A stretch of 64,000 nucleotides of DNA from Balamuthia mandrillaris. Lineage: Eukaryota; Discosea; Longamoebia; Balamuthiidae. The position numbers were made by a program, and so were the translations under genes. Shown here one piece after another: positions 32,620-44,686 of this stretch. The notes below the pieces were generated by a model, which worked only from the letters and a program-made list of their open reading frames with translations, had not been told where the DNA came from and made no database searches. The DNA lies in NCBI GenBank assembly GCA_031835245.1, contig JAVKOQ010000156.1:66183-130182 (forward strand), written 5' to 3'. How positions within the stretch are numbered: position 1 is the stretch's first letter; each line of letters opens with the position of its first letter.

Positions 32620-33535
32620 CACAAGAAGAAGAGACAACAACAACAAGAAGAACAAGAGGAGGAAGGAAGGAGGAAGAACGAAGAACGAAGAAGAGAATAA
32701 CAAGCTGGAAAAAGGAGAAAGAATGCAAGAAAGAAGGGAAAAAAAGAGGAAGGAGGAGAATAAGAAGTGTACATCTTCTCGGCCTTTGATCTGCACAATG
32801 TGGTCATAGAAGCGGTTGACCGCCCGGAAGGTGTCGGGCATGGTTACGCTGTACACGATGATGAAGCCCTCGCCTAGACGATAATAGTTGTCGCGCATGT
32901 ACTCCTCCTGGCCTGCCGTGTCCAATATGTCCAACTGGCATTTGGCGCCATCCACTTCATGGATTTTTCTACGTGCAGCAAAAGCGGATACCGTATAGAA
33001 AAAAGAAGAAAGAATTTTCCGGAAGGAGAAGGGCAAGAAAGAAGAGCAGCAGAAGAAGAAGAAGAAGAAGAAGAAGAAGAAGAAGAAGAAGAAGAAGAAG
33101 AAGAAGAAGAAGAAGAAGAAGAAGAAGAAGAAGAAGAAGAAGAGAAGAAGAAGAACAAGAAGAAGAAGAAGAACAAGAACAAGAAGAACAAGAAGAAGAA
33201 GAACAACAACAACAACAACAACAAGCAGGAGCAGGAGGAGGAGAAAACGAAGAAAGAATATAATGGAACAAGAGAAGGACAGAAGCGTAGCCAGAAACAA
33301 AAATTTAGGATAATCGTTAGAAAGCGGAGAACGATAGAAGAGAGAGGAGAGAGGGAACGAAAGAGAGAGAGAGAGAGAGAGTAAGGTACCTGTATGAGTC
33401 TGCGGTGGTGGGGTCGTATTCCTCCACAAAGTTATTATACATGAACATCTGCGTGAGGGCCGACTTTCCGGCTCCACCCGCTCCCACCACGATTACTTTG
33501 TGCTCAAACGCCGCCTTCGAACCGGATTTAGACAT
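32308..33535 (-). CDS. Ras-family small GTPase, Ral-like
   Basis: Exons 33535-33390, 32968-32773 and 32547-32308 give 193 residues. G1 is GAGGAGKS (18-25), the effector loop reads [12 protein letters not shown] (Ral has a closely similar ADSYR), G3 is DTAGQEEY (65-72), G4 is TKSD, G5 is EASAK, and the C-terminus CCTLF is a CAAX prenylation signal (CTLF). It should bind GTP and sit on membranes. Position 22, Val14 in human Ras, is Ala. Ral-like GTPases act in exocytosis and membrane traffic; the exact subfamily is inferred from the effector loop. Intron 1 holds a long AGA triplet run and intron 2 a GA run on the plus strand. Confidence 0.93.
32581..32618. repeat. (GA)n repeat in intron 2 of the Ras-like gene
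   Basis: A GA dinucleotide run of about 38 bp. In the minus-strand transcript it is a CT tract. Confidence 0.85.
33049..33206. repeat. (AGA)n repeat in intron 1 of the Ras-like gene
   Basis: About 30 uninterrupted AGA units, then AAC-interrupted units. Wholly intronic. Frames across it read as poly-Glu/Lys/Arg or poly-Ser/Phe/Leu and are not genes. Confidence 0.9.
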
Positions 33536-34209
33536 TCGTTTTCTTCTTCTTTTTGTTGTTCGTTCTCCTTCTTCCTTTTTCTTCTCTTCTTCCTTCACAC
33601 ACCGTTCCACAGGCAATCTGTCTGCTTTAGGGATTGTTTTTTTTTCAAAAAAAACCTGTTTATTTATTTATTTATTTTTTGGGTTAATCTTGAAAGAAAA
33701 AAAAAAATCAAATCATCGCACCTAAAAAAAATAATAATAATCAAAAATCACAGCAAACGAGGGAAAGCGCGTTGAGCCCCAACACAACAACACAAAAAAA
33801 AAAAAGAGGGAGAACTCTTCTCTTTCTTTTTTTTTTTTCTTTTCAAAAATCCTTCCCTTTCTTTTATCAAACTACACAAGTCCTTCCTCCTCCTCCTCTT
33901 CTTCTCTTCTCTTCTCTCTCTTTTCGCCGTTTCGCTCAACTTCTTTTTTTTTTCTTTTCTATTTTTTTTTTTCGGTTCACAAAATATTTTTTTTTCAGAA
34001 TTTAACTAATCGATTTCCATTAATTTCCTAATTTAAGCATTACGGATAATATGAATTATTTTGAGAGCGATTCGGACCAATGGGGTGCGGTTCGGAAAAT
34101 TTCATTTGTTCTGTATTTTCATGACGACATGGTAAGTCGTTCAGGTCGACATGATTGATCCCCGCCTTTTCGCCCAAGTATAAGGCGACCGGTTTTGCTC
34201 CTCTCGGGT
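33536..34209. other. intergenic region, AT-rich
   Basis: 674 bp between the Ras-like start and the 3' end of the actin-fragmin-kinase-like gene. Homopolymer A and T runs occur at 33640-33720 and 33825-33995, an AT-rich block at 33960-34080, and a GTCGAC palindrome at 34145-34150. No gene was seen. Confidence 0.55.
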
Positions 34210-36277
34210 TTAATCTTTGCGTTCATGCAAGACTTCTCTGAAGATGTCCAGCACAGCGGCGATAAAGTCCACGTTGATTTGCTGCAACCCCGAAGCCCAA
34301 ACGTCTGCCCAGTCCATGGTCACCATCGTGGCCACCTGATCCTTCAACTCCTGGAGCACCTCTCGGCTCAACGCTTTCACGGCAAAGAGCATGCCGTCGA
34401 TGATGCCTTGGCGTAACTCCGCCATTCCAGCCTCGGTGATGTCGTAGGCTGTACATAAACGAAGGAGCTCTCGAATCTTAGTCAACCCTTCCGAGGGTTT
34501 CTGTTGTTTTTTGAAGCACATACATCAATAAGGGAAGGATTGATGGTAGAGAGCAGAGATAAGGGTCGCATAAGAGAAGAAATGATAAAAAAGAAGGGAG
34601 AGAGAAAGAGAAAGAACAAGAGAAGCGAGCTTAATAAGAGGGAAGGAACAAAAAAAAAACAAAGAGAACGAGAGAAGAAGAAGAACAGAAAAGATAAACA
34701 AGACAAGAGAAATGAGAGGTGAAGAACAAACCTCTTGTACCACCTCCAAAGCAAACTCTTTTACTCTGTTCATGTACTTGTCGTAGCCTGACCGAAAGGT
34801 TTCCGGGTTGATACAAGATAGTCCTTGATCGATGGCGACCACCCTCCAGCCCTCTTCTTCTTCGTCCTCCGAGTCGGCGGCAGCTTCATCGCTGCCGTTT
34901 TGTTTCTTTGCGGTTAGTTTGCTGAGAATAATGTTCTTGGCATTGCCGTCGTTGTCCCAAACAGCAGGCAGGCGATCCCAGTTGTTACAAAGCATGTCAA
35001 AAACGACAATTCGGCCCATTTGTTGAAGTATATAACGTCCCTATATTTATGCACGATAGGATTTAAAGCAGAAGAACCAAGGACGAAACAGTAAGAAAGA
35101 ATAAGAGATGACAGAAGGAGAAGCAGAAGAACCGAAGAAGGACAAGAACGACAAGAAGAATTAGACGAAGAAATGATTAGCAAAATGGAAATACATAAAG
35201 AAGAATGAAGAAGAAGATGACGAACAAGAAGAAGAAGAAGAAGAAGAAGAAGAAGAAGAAGAAGAAGAAGAAGAAGAAGAAGAAGAAGAAGAAGAAGAAG
35301 AAGAAGAAGAAGAAGAAGAAGAAGAAGAAGAAGAAGAAGAAGAAGAAGAAGAAGATAAAGAACAAGAAGAAGAAGAACAACATAAGACAACATAAGACAA
35401 GAAGAGAAGAAGAACGACGAAAAAGAGAAGAAGACGAAAAAAGCAGAACAAGAAAAAAGTACTAACCCAGTCGCCACCAAAGACTTTCAGAGCCATCTCC
35501 GGACCCAACGTCTCCAGATCTTTGCCAGGCACGTATTCCATCACTTTTTATAGAAAACGTTGTAACTCTTACCCCAAACAAAGCAAAGCAAAGGAAAGTA
35601 CCAAGCACGAAAGCACGATCCAGCTCCTTCTCCACCTTCACCGAGTCGTTCTCCCCGATCCTCTTGGCCAGGCTGAAGAGCTTCCGCTTCATGACGCGCC
35701 ACTCAGGGTTGGTGTACTCCAAGACCCTGACCTTGGGGGCCGTCACCTCCAGCCGCTCCGCCAGGAGGGCGCCAAAGGCCTCTACGGTGATGGTGGAGCT
35801 GCCCTTGACCACCACCATGCCCTGGCTCTCGCTCTTGATGAAGAAGACCCCGGCGGAGCCCTCGGAGGAGCGGCGGAAGCCATCCGCTTTGTGCCAGTCG
35901 AAAGAGGTTATGTCGGCTGGCTATTCGTGTTGTTCTTTTTTGTTAAGAGAGAGAGAGAGAGAGAGGAGAGGAGAGCAGAGGAGAGCAGAGAGCAGACTCA
36001 CTTTGGTGGAACGCATGGCAGCAGAGGAGACCAGAGGCCGCTTGGCCTGACGGGAAGAAGAAGACTCAGAAGGGGAGGACGACAGAGGGATCCAGTTTCT
36101 CTCCCCAGAGCCAGGGGAGGGAGGCCCTCCTGCAGGGGGAGGCGGTGGCGGGGAAGCAGCTGCAGGAAGAGGGGGAGCGGCCCCCTCCTTCTGCTTTGGG
36201 TGCAGGTCCGTAACGGCAGGGGAGGGCGGCGGCGGTGGCGGCGGTGGTAACGGCGAAGACTTGCTGTTTGCTTGCAT
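34210..36277 (-). CDS. actin-fragmin-kinase-type catalytic domain protein
   Basis: Exons 36277-36002, 35920-35602, 35543-35467, 35040-34732 and 34500-34210 give 423 residues. Residues 1-92 are Pro/Ser-rich (poly-Pro blocks, a possible profilin or SH3 target). The rest matches the actin-fragmin kinase fold of Physarum, which resembles PI3K-like kinases: GVFFIKSESQGMVVVKGSST, VMEYVPGKDLETLG, FDMLCNNWDRLPAVWDNDGN and VVAIDQG. That enzyme phosphorylates actin in the actin-fragmin complex. The Physarum protein also has kelch repeats; none is present here, and the C-terminus is instead helical. Substrate is therefore open. Confidence 0.82.
35228..35356. repeat. (AGA)n repeat, about 42 units, in an intron
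   Basis: The longest pure triplet run in the window, in intron 3 of the actin-fragmin-kinase-like gene (35466-35041). It is TTC-type in the transcript. Confidence 0.92.
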
Positions 36278-36998
36278 TCTCTTTCCAATGTCACATGTAA
36301 TGGTTTTTTTGTTCGTTTTTTTTTTAAATGTACGAGAGAGAGAGAGAGAGAGAAGAGAGAGGGGGGCTGTGTTTCAGCGTTTGTGTAACTTTCTGGTTTG
36401 TTGCTTCTTGTTCTTCATTACTTTTCAGCCAAATAGCGCGAATTCACTTTTTTTTTTGCCGAAAGGACCATTTACGAATTTCGATTGGCTGAATTTATGA
36501 AACGATCTAATTTTGTCGACAAAATGATCGGGTTTTGATATCATTCGATTTTTTTTTTTTTTTTTTGGAATAGCAAACAAACAAAAGCCAGCGCATGGGC
36601 TGTGAGCCGATGAACGGAACGGTTGAGGAACAGAGTGGCGGTGAGGTTTGGCGTGAGGAACAGAAGGGCTCGCAGCCGTGAGAAAGAAGGCAAGCGTAGC
36701 AGCATGACCGATCGCCTTGTCCATTCGAAAAATGAAAGGGCAAGCAGGCCCTCCTCCTAGAAAAGTATGCTCTGTTGGGGTTCGTACACGCGCGCACATA
36801 CTCAAGGAGGATGTTGCTAATCAAAAGTTCCTTCCCCGGCTGCTACGTTTTTGTGGAGGATGCTGCTTCATCGTTGTTGCTACAAAATGAGCCGCCGCTA
36901 CGTTTTTTTCGTTTGGTGAAAAGTGGCACTTTGTCTTTTTGCTGCTGCTGCTTCTTCGTCCTCGTTGTCAAAACATGCAAACATACACCCTCTCTTTT

Positions 36999-37004
<6 letters not shown>

Positions 37005-37065
<61 letters not shown>
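37005..37065. repeat. (TC)n(CA)n compound microsatellite
   Basis: CT repeats pass directly into about nine CA units, then AGTTCTTCC. The arrangement looks like a polypyrimidine tract and acceptor, but no convincing gene follows. Confidence 0.85.
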
Positions 37066-37116
37066 GTTCTTCCAAAACTGGCAATGGAAACATGAGACGG
37101 AAAAGCTCCTCAGAAC

Positions 37117-37443
37117 TTGCAAGAGCGAAACAACAGTTGTCAGCCCGGACTAGCCTCTTTGGACCAAACGGCAGTCCGTGCCTGGAAGAAACGAGACCAA
37201 CGCAGAAAAGGTCTCATCATCGAAAAACTGTCTGATTCTCTCTACGACAAAGTCGAACAATACAAGCTACCAACTTCATGCCACCTGGGAAACTTTCTCT
37301 TTGGATCACACTCTCTACGGCTCTTTTTCTTCAACCGCCGATTGAGAGGAGGGTGTTGTCAGTTGGCCAAAGTTAGGACTTTGTTGGTCATAAAGACCCA
37401 TTCTATCACAAAAAGAGAGGAAGAGATACCATCAAGATCTTGA
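37117..37443 (+). CDS. hypothetical ORF, possible exon
   Basis: An open frame of 108 codons whose first half looks protein-like (LDQTAVRAWKKRDQRRKGL, IIEKLSDSLYDKVEQYKLPT) and whose second half does not. An overlapping frame starts at the ATG at 37092. No ATG or splice pattern decides between them. Could be a remnant. Low confidence. Confidence 0.2.
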   Translation: MQERNNSCQPGLASLDQTAVRAWKKRDQRRKGLIIEKLSDSLYDKVEQYKLPTSCHLGNFLFGSHSLRLFFFNRRLRGGCCQLAKVRTLLVIKTHSITKREEEIPSRS

Positions 37444-37660
37444 TGACACCGTGTAAACCACTGCCGACACGTCCTGGCCGCCGCCCAGTGTCCCGTCTGG
37501 AAGCCATTTCGAGCATGCCATCCTGGTTGGAAAAGATAAGAATGGGACGACATGAAACCAGAGCTGGAAACTCTCCGCCAAAAGAGCTCGAACGTTCAGC
37601 AGAGTGTTCAGTTCCGTGCTGGGGAGCATGAGTCCTCCGCTGCCTGCCCTGCACGCATGA
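37359..37660 (-). pseudogene. relic similar to the N-terminus of the W-rich repeat protein
   Basis: In two overlapping minus-strand frames the sequence reads SKWLPDGT and then AAARTCRQWFTRCHQD. Together these resemble RRDLPKGMVAVAARTCKRWF in the F-box-like start of the gene at 29809. No repeats follow it and the frame is broken, so it looks like a decayed copy. Confidence 0.35.
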
Positions 37661-38089
37661 AACCTCGTTCTACTTTCCGCGCGGCACGCGTTCCTTTACT
37701 TTCTTTCTTTTTTTTTGCCCGATTGGCTGCGCATGACATCATCATTCTCCAAAAAGAAGAAAAGTTACGTCACGAGCGCAATGATTTCCGCGAGAATTCG
37801 GCCGAATTTTTCCTGCCCGCTTGAAAAAGGTAATTTTCATCGTTAAAAGGGAAATTTGCACACGTCATACGATAGTAAAAAGGATAAAATTTAATAATTT
37901 ACCCAAAAAAAGAAAAGAAAACAGAAAATTTATGAAATAAAGAAAAAAAAGAATAAAGCAAAAGGACGAAACGGTTTTCTTTCTTTTTGGCGTTCTGCAA
38001 GTGAGCGAAAAAGAATCAGCGCTTTCTTGCGTGGGTGGTCTAGGAACGCTCCCTCCCAAAAAAAAAAAAAAAACCACAGCTTGGCAACC

Positions 38090-39983
38090 ATGAGCTCAAC
38101 TGGCGCAGAAAGGCAAAAATCGTACGGCTCCATTCCGGCAACGCTGGTGTCAAATTTTTCAGAACAACAACAACAGCATTCCACCTCAGCATGCTCCTCC
38201 TCCTCCTCCTCCTCCACCCTGCAACAACCACAACAGCCTGAAGAGCAACGTTTGCTGCGGCCTGCCTCCATCCACCTCTCCTCCACCAGCCGTGCTCTCT
38301 CCCTGGACTCCACCGCTTTTGTCTCCTCCCTGTCCCCTCACCAACAACAACAACAACAGCCTCCACTCCAACCGTCAGCCGCTTTTCCTTCCTTACGACG
38401 GCTCCTTCGAAGCTCCTCCTTGCCTCCCTCCGCCTCTCCCTCCGCTCTCTTCTTCTCCTCCCCCTCCTCCTCCGATGCAGAGGCCCTGGAGGAGGAGGAC
38501 GAGACCGTGCCCAAGGAGGCAGCCCAGGTGGCCCAGCAGAACTCCTCCTCCCTGGGCACCAAGACCATCGGCGTGCTCAGCAGCTACGTCTTCATCATCA
38601 ACCAGATCTACGGGCCGGGGGTGCTGGCCATCCCCATCGTGTTCCAGCAGGCCGGGCTGCTGGTGTCCCTGGCCACCATGGCCCTCTTCACCGTGCTCTC
38701 CTCCCTGGCAAGTTGCATGCTGTGCGAGGGCATCGCGCGTCTCCCCGGCAACGACCGGTTCCAGCTCCGCGTGGAGTACGCCAACGCCGTCCGCCATTAC
38801 TTTGGGCGGGCCTGGCATTTCGTGTTCCAGGTCTTCCTCAACGTCTCCCTGCAGACCATGAATGTGGCCAGCATTATCATTTGTGCTCAGGTTTGTTTTC
38901 TCTTCTTTTTCTATTGTCTCTTTCTGTTTATTTTTCTTTTATCTACGCGATGGATGTCTTATTATTATCTACAACAGTCGATGGATTCCTTTTTGATATA
39001 TCTGTTTCACCATTCGTGGGCTTTGGAGGTACTCATTACTCTGTCTTTCGTTTTCGCTTTCTTTTCTTTTCTTTTTGCTTCGTTTGCGTTGTTCCTTTTC
39101 CAGAATTTATTGCTGCTTGCTTGCATCTTTCTTGTCATTTTCTTCTTCCCTACCTTCTTTCTTAGGACTCTTTTTCTCTTTAGATCTATCCGCATCCATC
39201 TTTCATCGGAACGGAAAGCATAGATGACCTCTATAAGGGCTCCGCATTACACCTCACAGTGGGTTACCTCCTCGTAATGGCCGCTTGCATACCTTTAGGC
39301 ATTTACAACCTGGACGACAACATTAAGGTGCAGTGGCTCTCTTTCTTCGGATTGTTGGTGTTGCAAGGGGAGTTCGTGTTTCAGTTCATTCGAGCCTTTA
39401 TCAGTGCTGACTTGATTCCTATGGTCGGTGTGAGTTATGCTCAGGTTAGTATTTTCTCTCCTTCTGTTATCGTTATTCGTCCGTTGTTTCTCCCTCTTTC
39501 GTCTTTCCTTCAGTCCTTATTGCTTTGCCTTTTCATTCTCACTAAAACCAACATAGGTAATAAGTGTATTTATAGTAAGTTGGGGATACGTCCTGCTCAT
39601 CCCGTCCTGGGTCAACGAGAAACGTACCTATGTCAGCGTGAACGCCAGCGTATGGCTCTCTGCCATCATCTCTCTCTTTGGCTATCTGCTTTTGGGCTGT
39701 CTGGCAGCTATGGCCTATACCGACCTCGAGACGGATGACCTGCTGGAGAGGATGTCTTCGGGGGAGAGAGTGTTGGTGGTCACTAGGTTCAGCGTCTATC
39801 TCTTCTCTCTGTTCATCATTCTGCCGGGCATTCCGGTTTATTCCATAACGACGCGCTATAACCTTTTGATGGGAGGAGTTTGTGGAAAGAAGATGTCGTA
39901 TTTTTGGGGAGTTATTGCGCCGTGGTTGCTTGGATTCATTTTTGCTCAAGGTAACGCCCTTTCTTTCCTCTTGTTCTTCTTGT

Positions 39984-40015
<32 letters not shown>

Positions 40016-40399
40016 TCCTAACTCCTATATGTCATTCCATTAACACGAAAAACTTTTTAAAAAAAGGCTCGTTCTTTGCGATGTTGTTGAATTGGAGTGC
40101 ACTCATCGTTACTGGATTCGTCAACTTTTTGGTCCCTTTTCTTATCTACTACAAAGCGAGAAGTCAGGACGAAAGGCGCGAGAAGATTTCTGCTTCTCGT
40201 TCTGCTTCTAGGTATTTAACGATCAACAACAACGACAGAGAAGAAGGAGAACAGGACGTGACTTCGTATGGAGGGGTAGTGGAGAACGATGAAGAGAGTC
40301 GGCTTCGGTTGTTGCTGATCACCAAGAAAACGTGTTCTGTGAATGCTCTGCCTCTTGGTTTTTCTCGGTTTGATCTCTTCTTTTCCTTCTTCTTCTACT

Positions 40400-40450
<51 letters not shown>

Positions 40451-40632
40451 ATTCAGCCTCTCGCTCTTTTTAGATTCTTTCTTCTTGCTCACTCCTCGAA
40501 AAAACAAAACAATAAAGGTATTGGAGACCAATAACGTGGTTGTTGATGTGCATAACACTGACGCTGATACTGACGGGAGTAGGCGTTAATCTGTACTATC
40601 TCATCTTTTTACACAAAAATCTTTTGGGTTAG
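38090..40632 (+). CDS. amino-acid transporter, AAAP family
   Basis: Exons 38090-38890, 38978-39028, 39184-39444, 39557-39950, 40067-40367 and 40518-40632 give 640 residues. A long Ser/Gln/Pro cytoplasmic N-terminus (about 1-155, with QQQQ and poly-Ser) precedes about eleven membrane segments. The first, SSYVFIINQIYGPGVLAIPI, has the classic GxGxLAxP-like start of the Aa_trans (SLC32/36/38) family. The final helix (ITWLLMCITLTLILTGVGV) is reached only if the 40367 donor is used, which keeps phase. Likely an H+- or Na+-coupled neutral amino-acid carrier in plasma or vacuolar membrane; the substrate cannot be read. Its stop is about 42 bp from that of the convergent DAG kinase. Confidence 0.88.
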
Positions 40633-40674
40633 CTGGTTGTTTGAAAGAGTGTGGTATCTATCTCCCTTTGAGTA

Positions 40675-41183
40675 TCACCAAAAGATTGAACTGCTGGCGA
40701 CGCACTTCTTCAACATTCGCACTTGGTTATGGTGAGAGATCTCCACAACGCAGGGCACTTGCAGCCATGGCTCTCCATCGGCCTGAACGGGGAGGTGAGT
40801 CTCGAGGATCATGTGGATGGACTTGCCTTGTCCCAGTTTGATGCCAGAGGAAGTGCCCGTTCGGATTTGGGCCAGATGGATCGTTCCTGTTATTCCCACC
40901 ACTTCGAGCAGTTGGTCGTCTATGGCCTTTTTTTGATTGCACAAACAGCATTAATGTTTGTTAGTCATTTCAGAGTGAGAGAGAAACGGGTCGTTTCATT
41001 GAACGAAAGCAAGAAACGGGAACAAACCTGAGGATGGAAGAGCTTCCGCTCTTTGGCGGTGAGGGTGCCCCAAGGGTTGGTGCCGCTGGCATAGGAGGAT
41101 AGGTTGAGTAATACCAGTCCCTCCACGCTAGCCGGCAGCTCTACCGGCTCTCCATCAATCTTTTTGTTTGGTTGGTTAGAAAT

Positions 41184-41230
<47 letters not shown>

Positions 41231-44200
41231 AACAACCAAAAGACATTTGATCTTGTTTTTAAGGCCTCCACCACCAAAGCCATCCAAAACAGAGGCAGCA
41301 CCATAGTGGAAGTACTTCCACTTGTTGTAGCCTCTGCTGTTGAAGTTTTTGGGGTTCTTCTCTCTCGCGATGTGAAAGTCGAGAGCCACCTTGGCATCTA
41401 TGCCGACGCTAAAGTAGTTGTTGAAGAGCTTTTCTCGAGATTGATAGTTCAATGATGAATCAGCTGTTGTTGCATTTGTTTCTTCGTCATCCTCTTTTCC
41501 TTCTTTGCCTTCATCTTCGTCTTGTAGTTGTGCTTCTGTTTCTTCTTTTGTTGCATGATCGGTTTCGTTTTCTTTTAGTTTGTCTTTTTGAAGCAGTGTT
41601 TCGCTTTCGTTTGAAGAGGTAGACGAAGCGGAAGAAGAAGCATTTGATTCTGCCTCGCCCTCCATTTCGTGCTCATTTTCATCGGCGTTGTTGTCATTGC
41701 TATTACTCTTTCCAATATTCGAAATGTCGCGGTTCAACAAAACATCCACTAACGCCTTTTCTTCCTCTCCCAACTTAATCTGATGACTCTTGAGCTGCTC
41801 CTTCAACGCTTTTTGTCGTCTCTGCTTCTCATCACTGATCGAAGAAACCAACACTTTTTGTACATCCTTGTCTTTGGCGGTAACAGTATCTAACTCGGGA
41901 GTTTCCAAAGGAATGATTCTTACCTTCCATCGATCCATCCAAACGGGTTTCGCTTGTTCCATGCTCCGTAGAAAAGGTTCCAGGTCTTCATTTTGGTAAC
42001 CGGGTCCCCAGCCTAATGTTCGTGAGAGATCGTTGCCTGTTCCTAACGGCAATGGTACGATCTATTAAAAAGAGCATAAGAAAAATGGCTAGAAGAAACA
42101 ATGATAGAAAAGATAAAGAGATGCGTACACAAGGAGTGCAGTTGTATTTTTCTTGGAAGCGTTGTTGATCGATTGCTTCGCATACCCAACCGACGGTGCC
42201 GTCGCCACCGCAAGCTACCACGTAGAATCCGCCTTTATTTGCCAACAACGGCTCAAACATTTGTAGTCTACAAAAAGCAACTTAAATGAGCTGAATGCAG
42301 AACGAACGAATGAAGGAAGAGGAGGAGAAGGAGGAGGAGGACAAGAAGAAGAAGAAGAAGAAGAAGAAGAAGAAGAAGAAGAAGAACAACAGAGTGAGAA
42401 GGACCAACCCAGGCACCGGACCTCCCTCTGACAAATCATGGATTTGAAGAGGATTTAACAGCTGTGAGAAACGACGGTGAACAAAGCCTCCTTGCTGAGC
42501 GCCTGACCTTCGGTTCAACAACACTAAAATCGGTTTGGCGGTGTTGTTTACTTTGTTCGGATTGATCTGATGTAGGCAAAAGAATCAGAACAAGAAAAAA
42601 AATAGCAATATTAAGTAACCCCAAAAACAAGCGAACCTTCCAGCGGCAAGGCGAAGTTTTATCTTTATTCCTTGTGATGGCAGTAGGAGGAACCTTGAAG
42701 CTCACAAAGTAACCTAACGTACATACATTTGGTAATTTGTCTCTGCATTCGTTGTGCATCTTTTGATTGCGTAAGGTGAGTACAGAGAGAAAAGAGTGAA
42801 CAAAAGAATAAAGGAGCAAAATAAGGAAGTAATAACAATACAAGAAAGAACGAGAAAAGAAACAACGAAGAAAGAAGATTGACATACAGTGCCTTTGCAC
42901 CAAAAACACTTGAAGCCAGTCATTCCTCTTCCAGTAGAAATGGCTTGAGTGCAATAGAGACAGGTATGACCGGCATCCAGATTGCCTTCTATCCAATGGT
43001 GGGTTGGTAGCTATTTATCCAATAAAATAAAAATACAATTTGGGTTTGTGAGCTAAGAGAAAGTAAGTGAGTAAAGGAGAAAGCGAGAGACCTCTCGTTC
43101 CTGTTCCTCATCACTGATATAGAGCTCAGGGCAATTACACTCAGCCATTGGTGCGCAATCATGATGGACTGCATATTTACATACTTTCATAACGAACGAG
43201 AGTTCAGAAGATAGCGACTGTGAGAGAGAGAGAGAACTGAAACAAACCAGCACAAATCTTGCCCTGTTTGCCGATTGACACAATGAGCTTTCTACAGTAA
43301 TTACAATAGACTCGCTTCGAAAAGAACTTCTCGTAAAAAGTGTGTACTCCTTTCTGCTGCAACAAAACATTCCTTTTAAGTTGTGAAATCAGATAGAAAT
43401 GACAAGAAGAAGGAAAATGAAACCTGATCACTAGAGTCATCGTTTTGAGCAGCAACAGAGGACGCGGAAACAAGAGTTTGACGACACTCTTTACTGAGCT
43501 TATGCTTGCATTCCATATGGCAAACATATGCACATTCTATATTCAAATTGAAAAAAAGTGAGAAGATACATAGGCGAAGCAAACGAAAACAAATACGAAA
43601 AGCCAAAAAAAGAAAAAAATCAAACAAACAAACTACGAAAACAAGCAAACAAACCGGCACACTGCAAAGCTCCTTTGGTGGTGCTCCATGAGTTCCAGAT
43701 GAGGTTCCCACAATGGTCGCAATAAGTCGGCACCGCAAAGCGAACCGGCCTCAATCGATGTCCTCTTATGTTCTCTTCTTCCTCCTTTCTTTCTTCCTCT
43801 CCTTCTTTTTCCTTTTTCTCCTCTTCCTGTTCCTCCTCCTCTCCTTTGGCTGTAAAACGTCTGTCTTTCATAAGCGAGAGACTTTTGATGCCTCCTCGTT
43901 GCAAACGTTCCTCATCCTCTCCATCCGAAAACGCTCTTGCTCGCGGTGGCGTCAAACCTGCTCCTCCTCCCGATACAATCGTTTGTCTTCTGTTTCTCCC
44001 TCCATCGCTTCCATTCGCTTTCATCTCTCTCTTTTCATTGATGCTGTTAGTGGAGCGTTGTTGATCCTTTAAGAAGGAGAATGCGCGTGGAGAGAGAATG
44101 CCACCGAGAAAACTCGTTGTTGCTTCATCCGACTCTTCTTCTATTTCTTTTCCTGTTTGAGGGTGTAACAGCGGTGCTAAATGTTCTTCGGCGTCGTCGT

Positions 44201-44650
44201 TGGTTTCTTCTGCTTCTTTTTCTTTCTTCTCCACTTTTGGTCGGAGCGTTTCACGTTCTTCTTCTTCGGTTGTTTTGAAAATGTCTTCTTCTTCATCAGA
44301 AGCATAGTCATCGTCATGCGGAGGAGAAGAGGGTTGTGAAGGCGTTGGAGAAGCGGGGCTCACGCCGGTAGCAGCAGCAGTGGAGGCAGCTGGTGAAGCA
44401 GAAGACGTGCCCCAAAGAAAAGAGGGCATCACGGAAGACATACGGCGGCGAAGAGCAGTCGGGCTGAGAACGGAATCGATCGATGAAGAGGACGAAGTGG
44501 GTGAGGTCGGTGTTGGTTCGTTGTTGTGGTTGGAAGTGGGAGTGACCGGAGAAGGAGGTGGCGAACGGGTTCCCTCTGCTATTTTCCCTGGTCTGCAGTA
44601 CACAATCCAAATAAAACCAAAATCAGAAAAAAAATGTCCAAATACAGAGA

Positions 44651-44686
<36 letters not shown>

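Larger units (their letters stand above)
36278..38089. other. long gene-poor stretch
   Basis: 1.8 kb with only weak coding signal. Contents: a GA run (36334-36360), GTCGAC inside TTTTGTCGACAAAA (36513-36520), a T-run (36548-36564), a (TC)n/(CA)n compound microsatellite (37005-37065), a possible exon (37092-37443, +), an F-box-like relic (37359-37660, -), and AT-rich sequence (37800-37960). AFK-like and transporter promoters are presumably at its two ends. Confidence 0.5.

Noticed and set aside
33049-33206. Poly-Glu/poly-Ser protein from the AGA run
   Set aside because: Lies wholly in an intron of the Ras-like gene; no start or conserved flanks.
35522-36250. 242-codon plus-strand frame opposite the actin-fragmin-kinase-like gene
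   Set aside because: Shadow of GC-rich exons 1-2; the real strand carries the catalytic blocks and splice sites.
36507-36824. Minus-strand frame in the gene-poor stretch
   Set aside because: Cysteine- and Arg-scattered composition without motif, crossing a T-run; looks random.
38978-39183. An extra hydrophobic exon (about 39106-39166) in the amino-acid transporter
   Set aside because: It has an acceptor-like start but no donor, and joining 39028 to 39184 directly keeps frame and gives the family-like junction.
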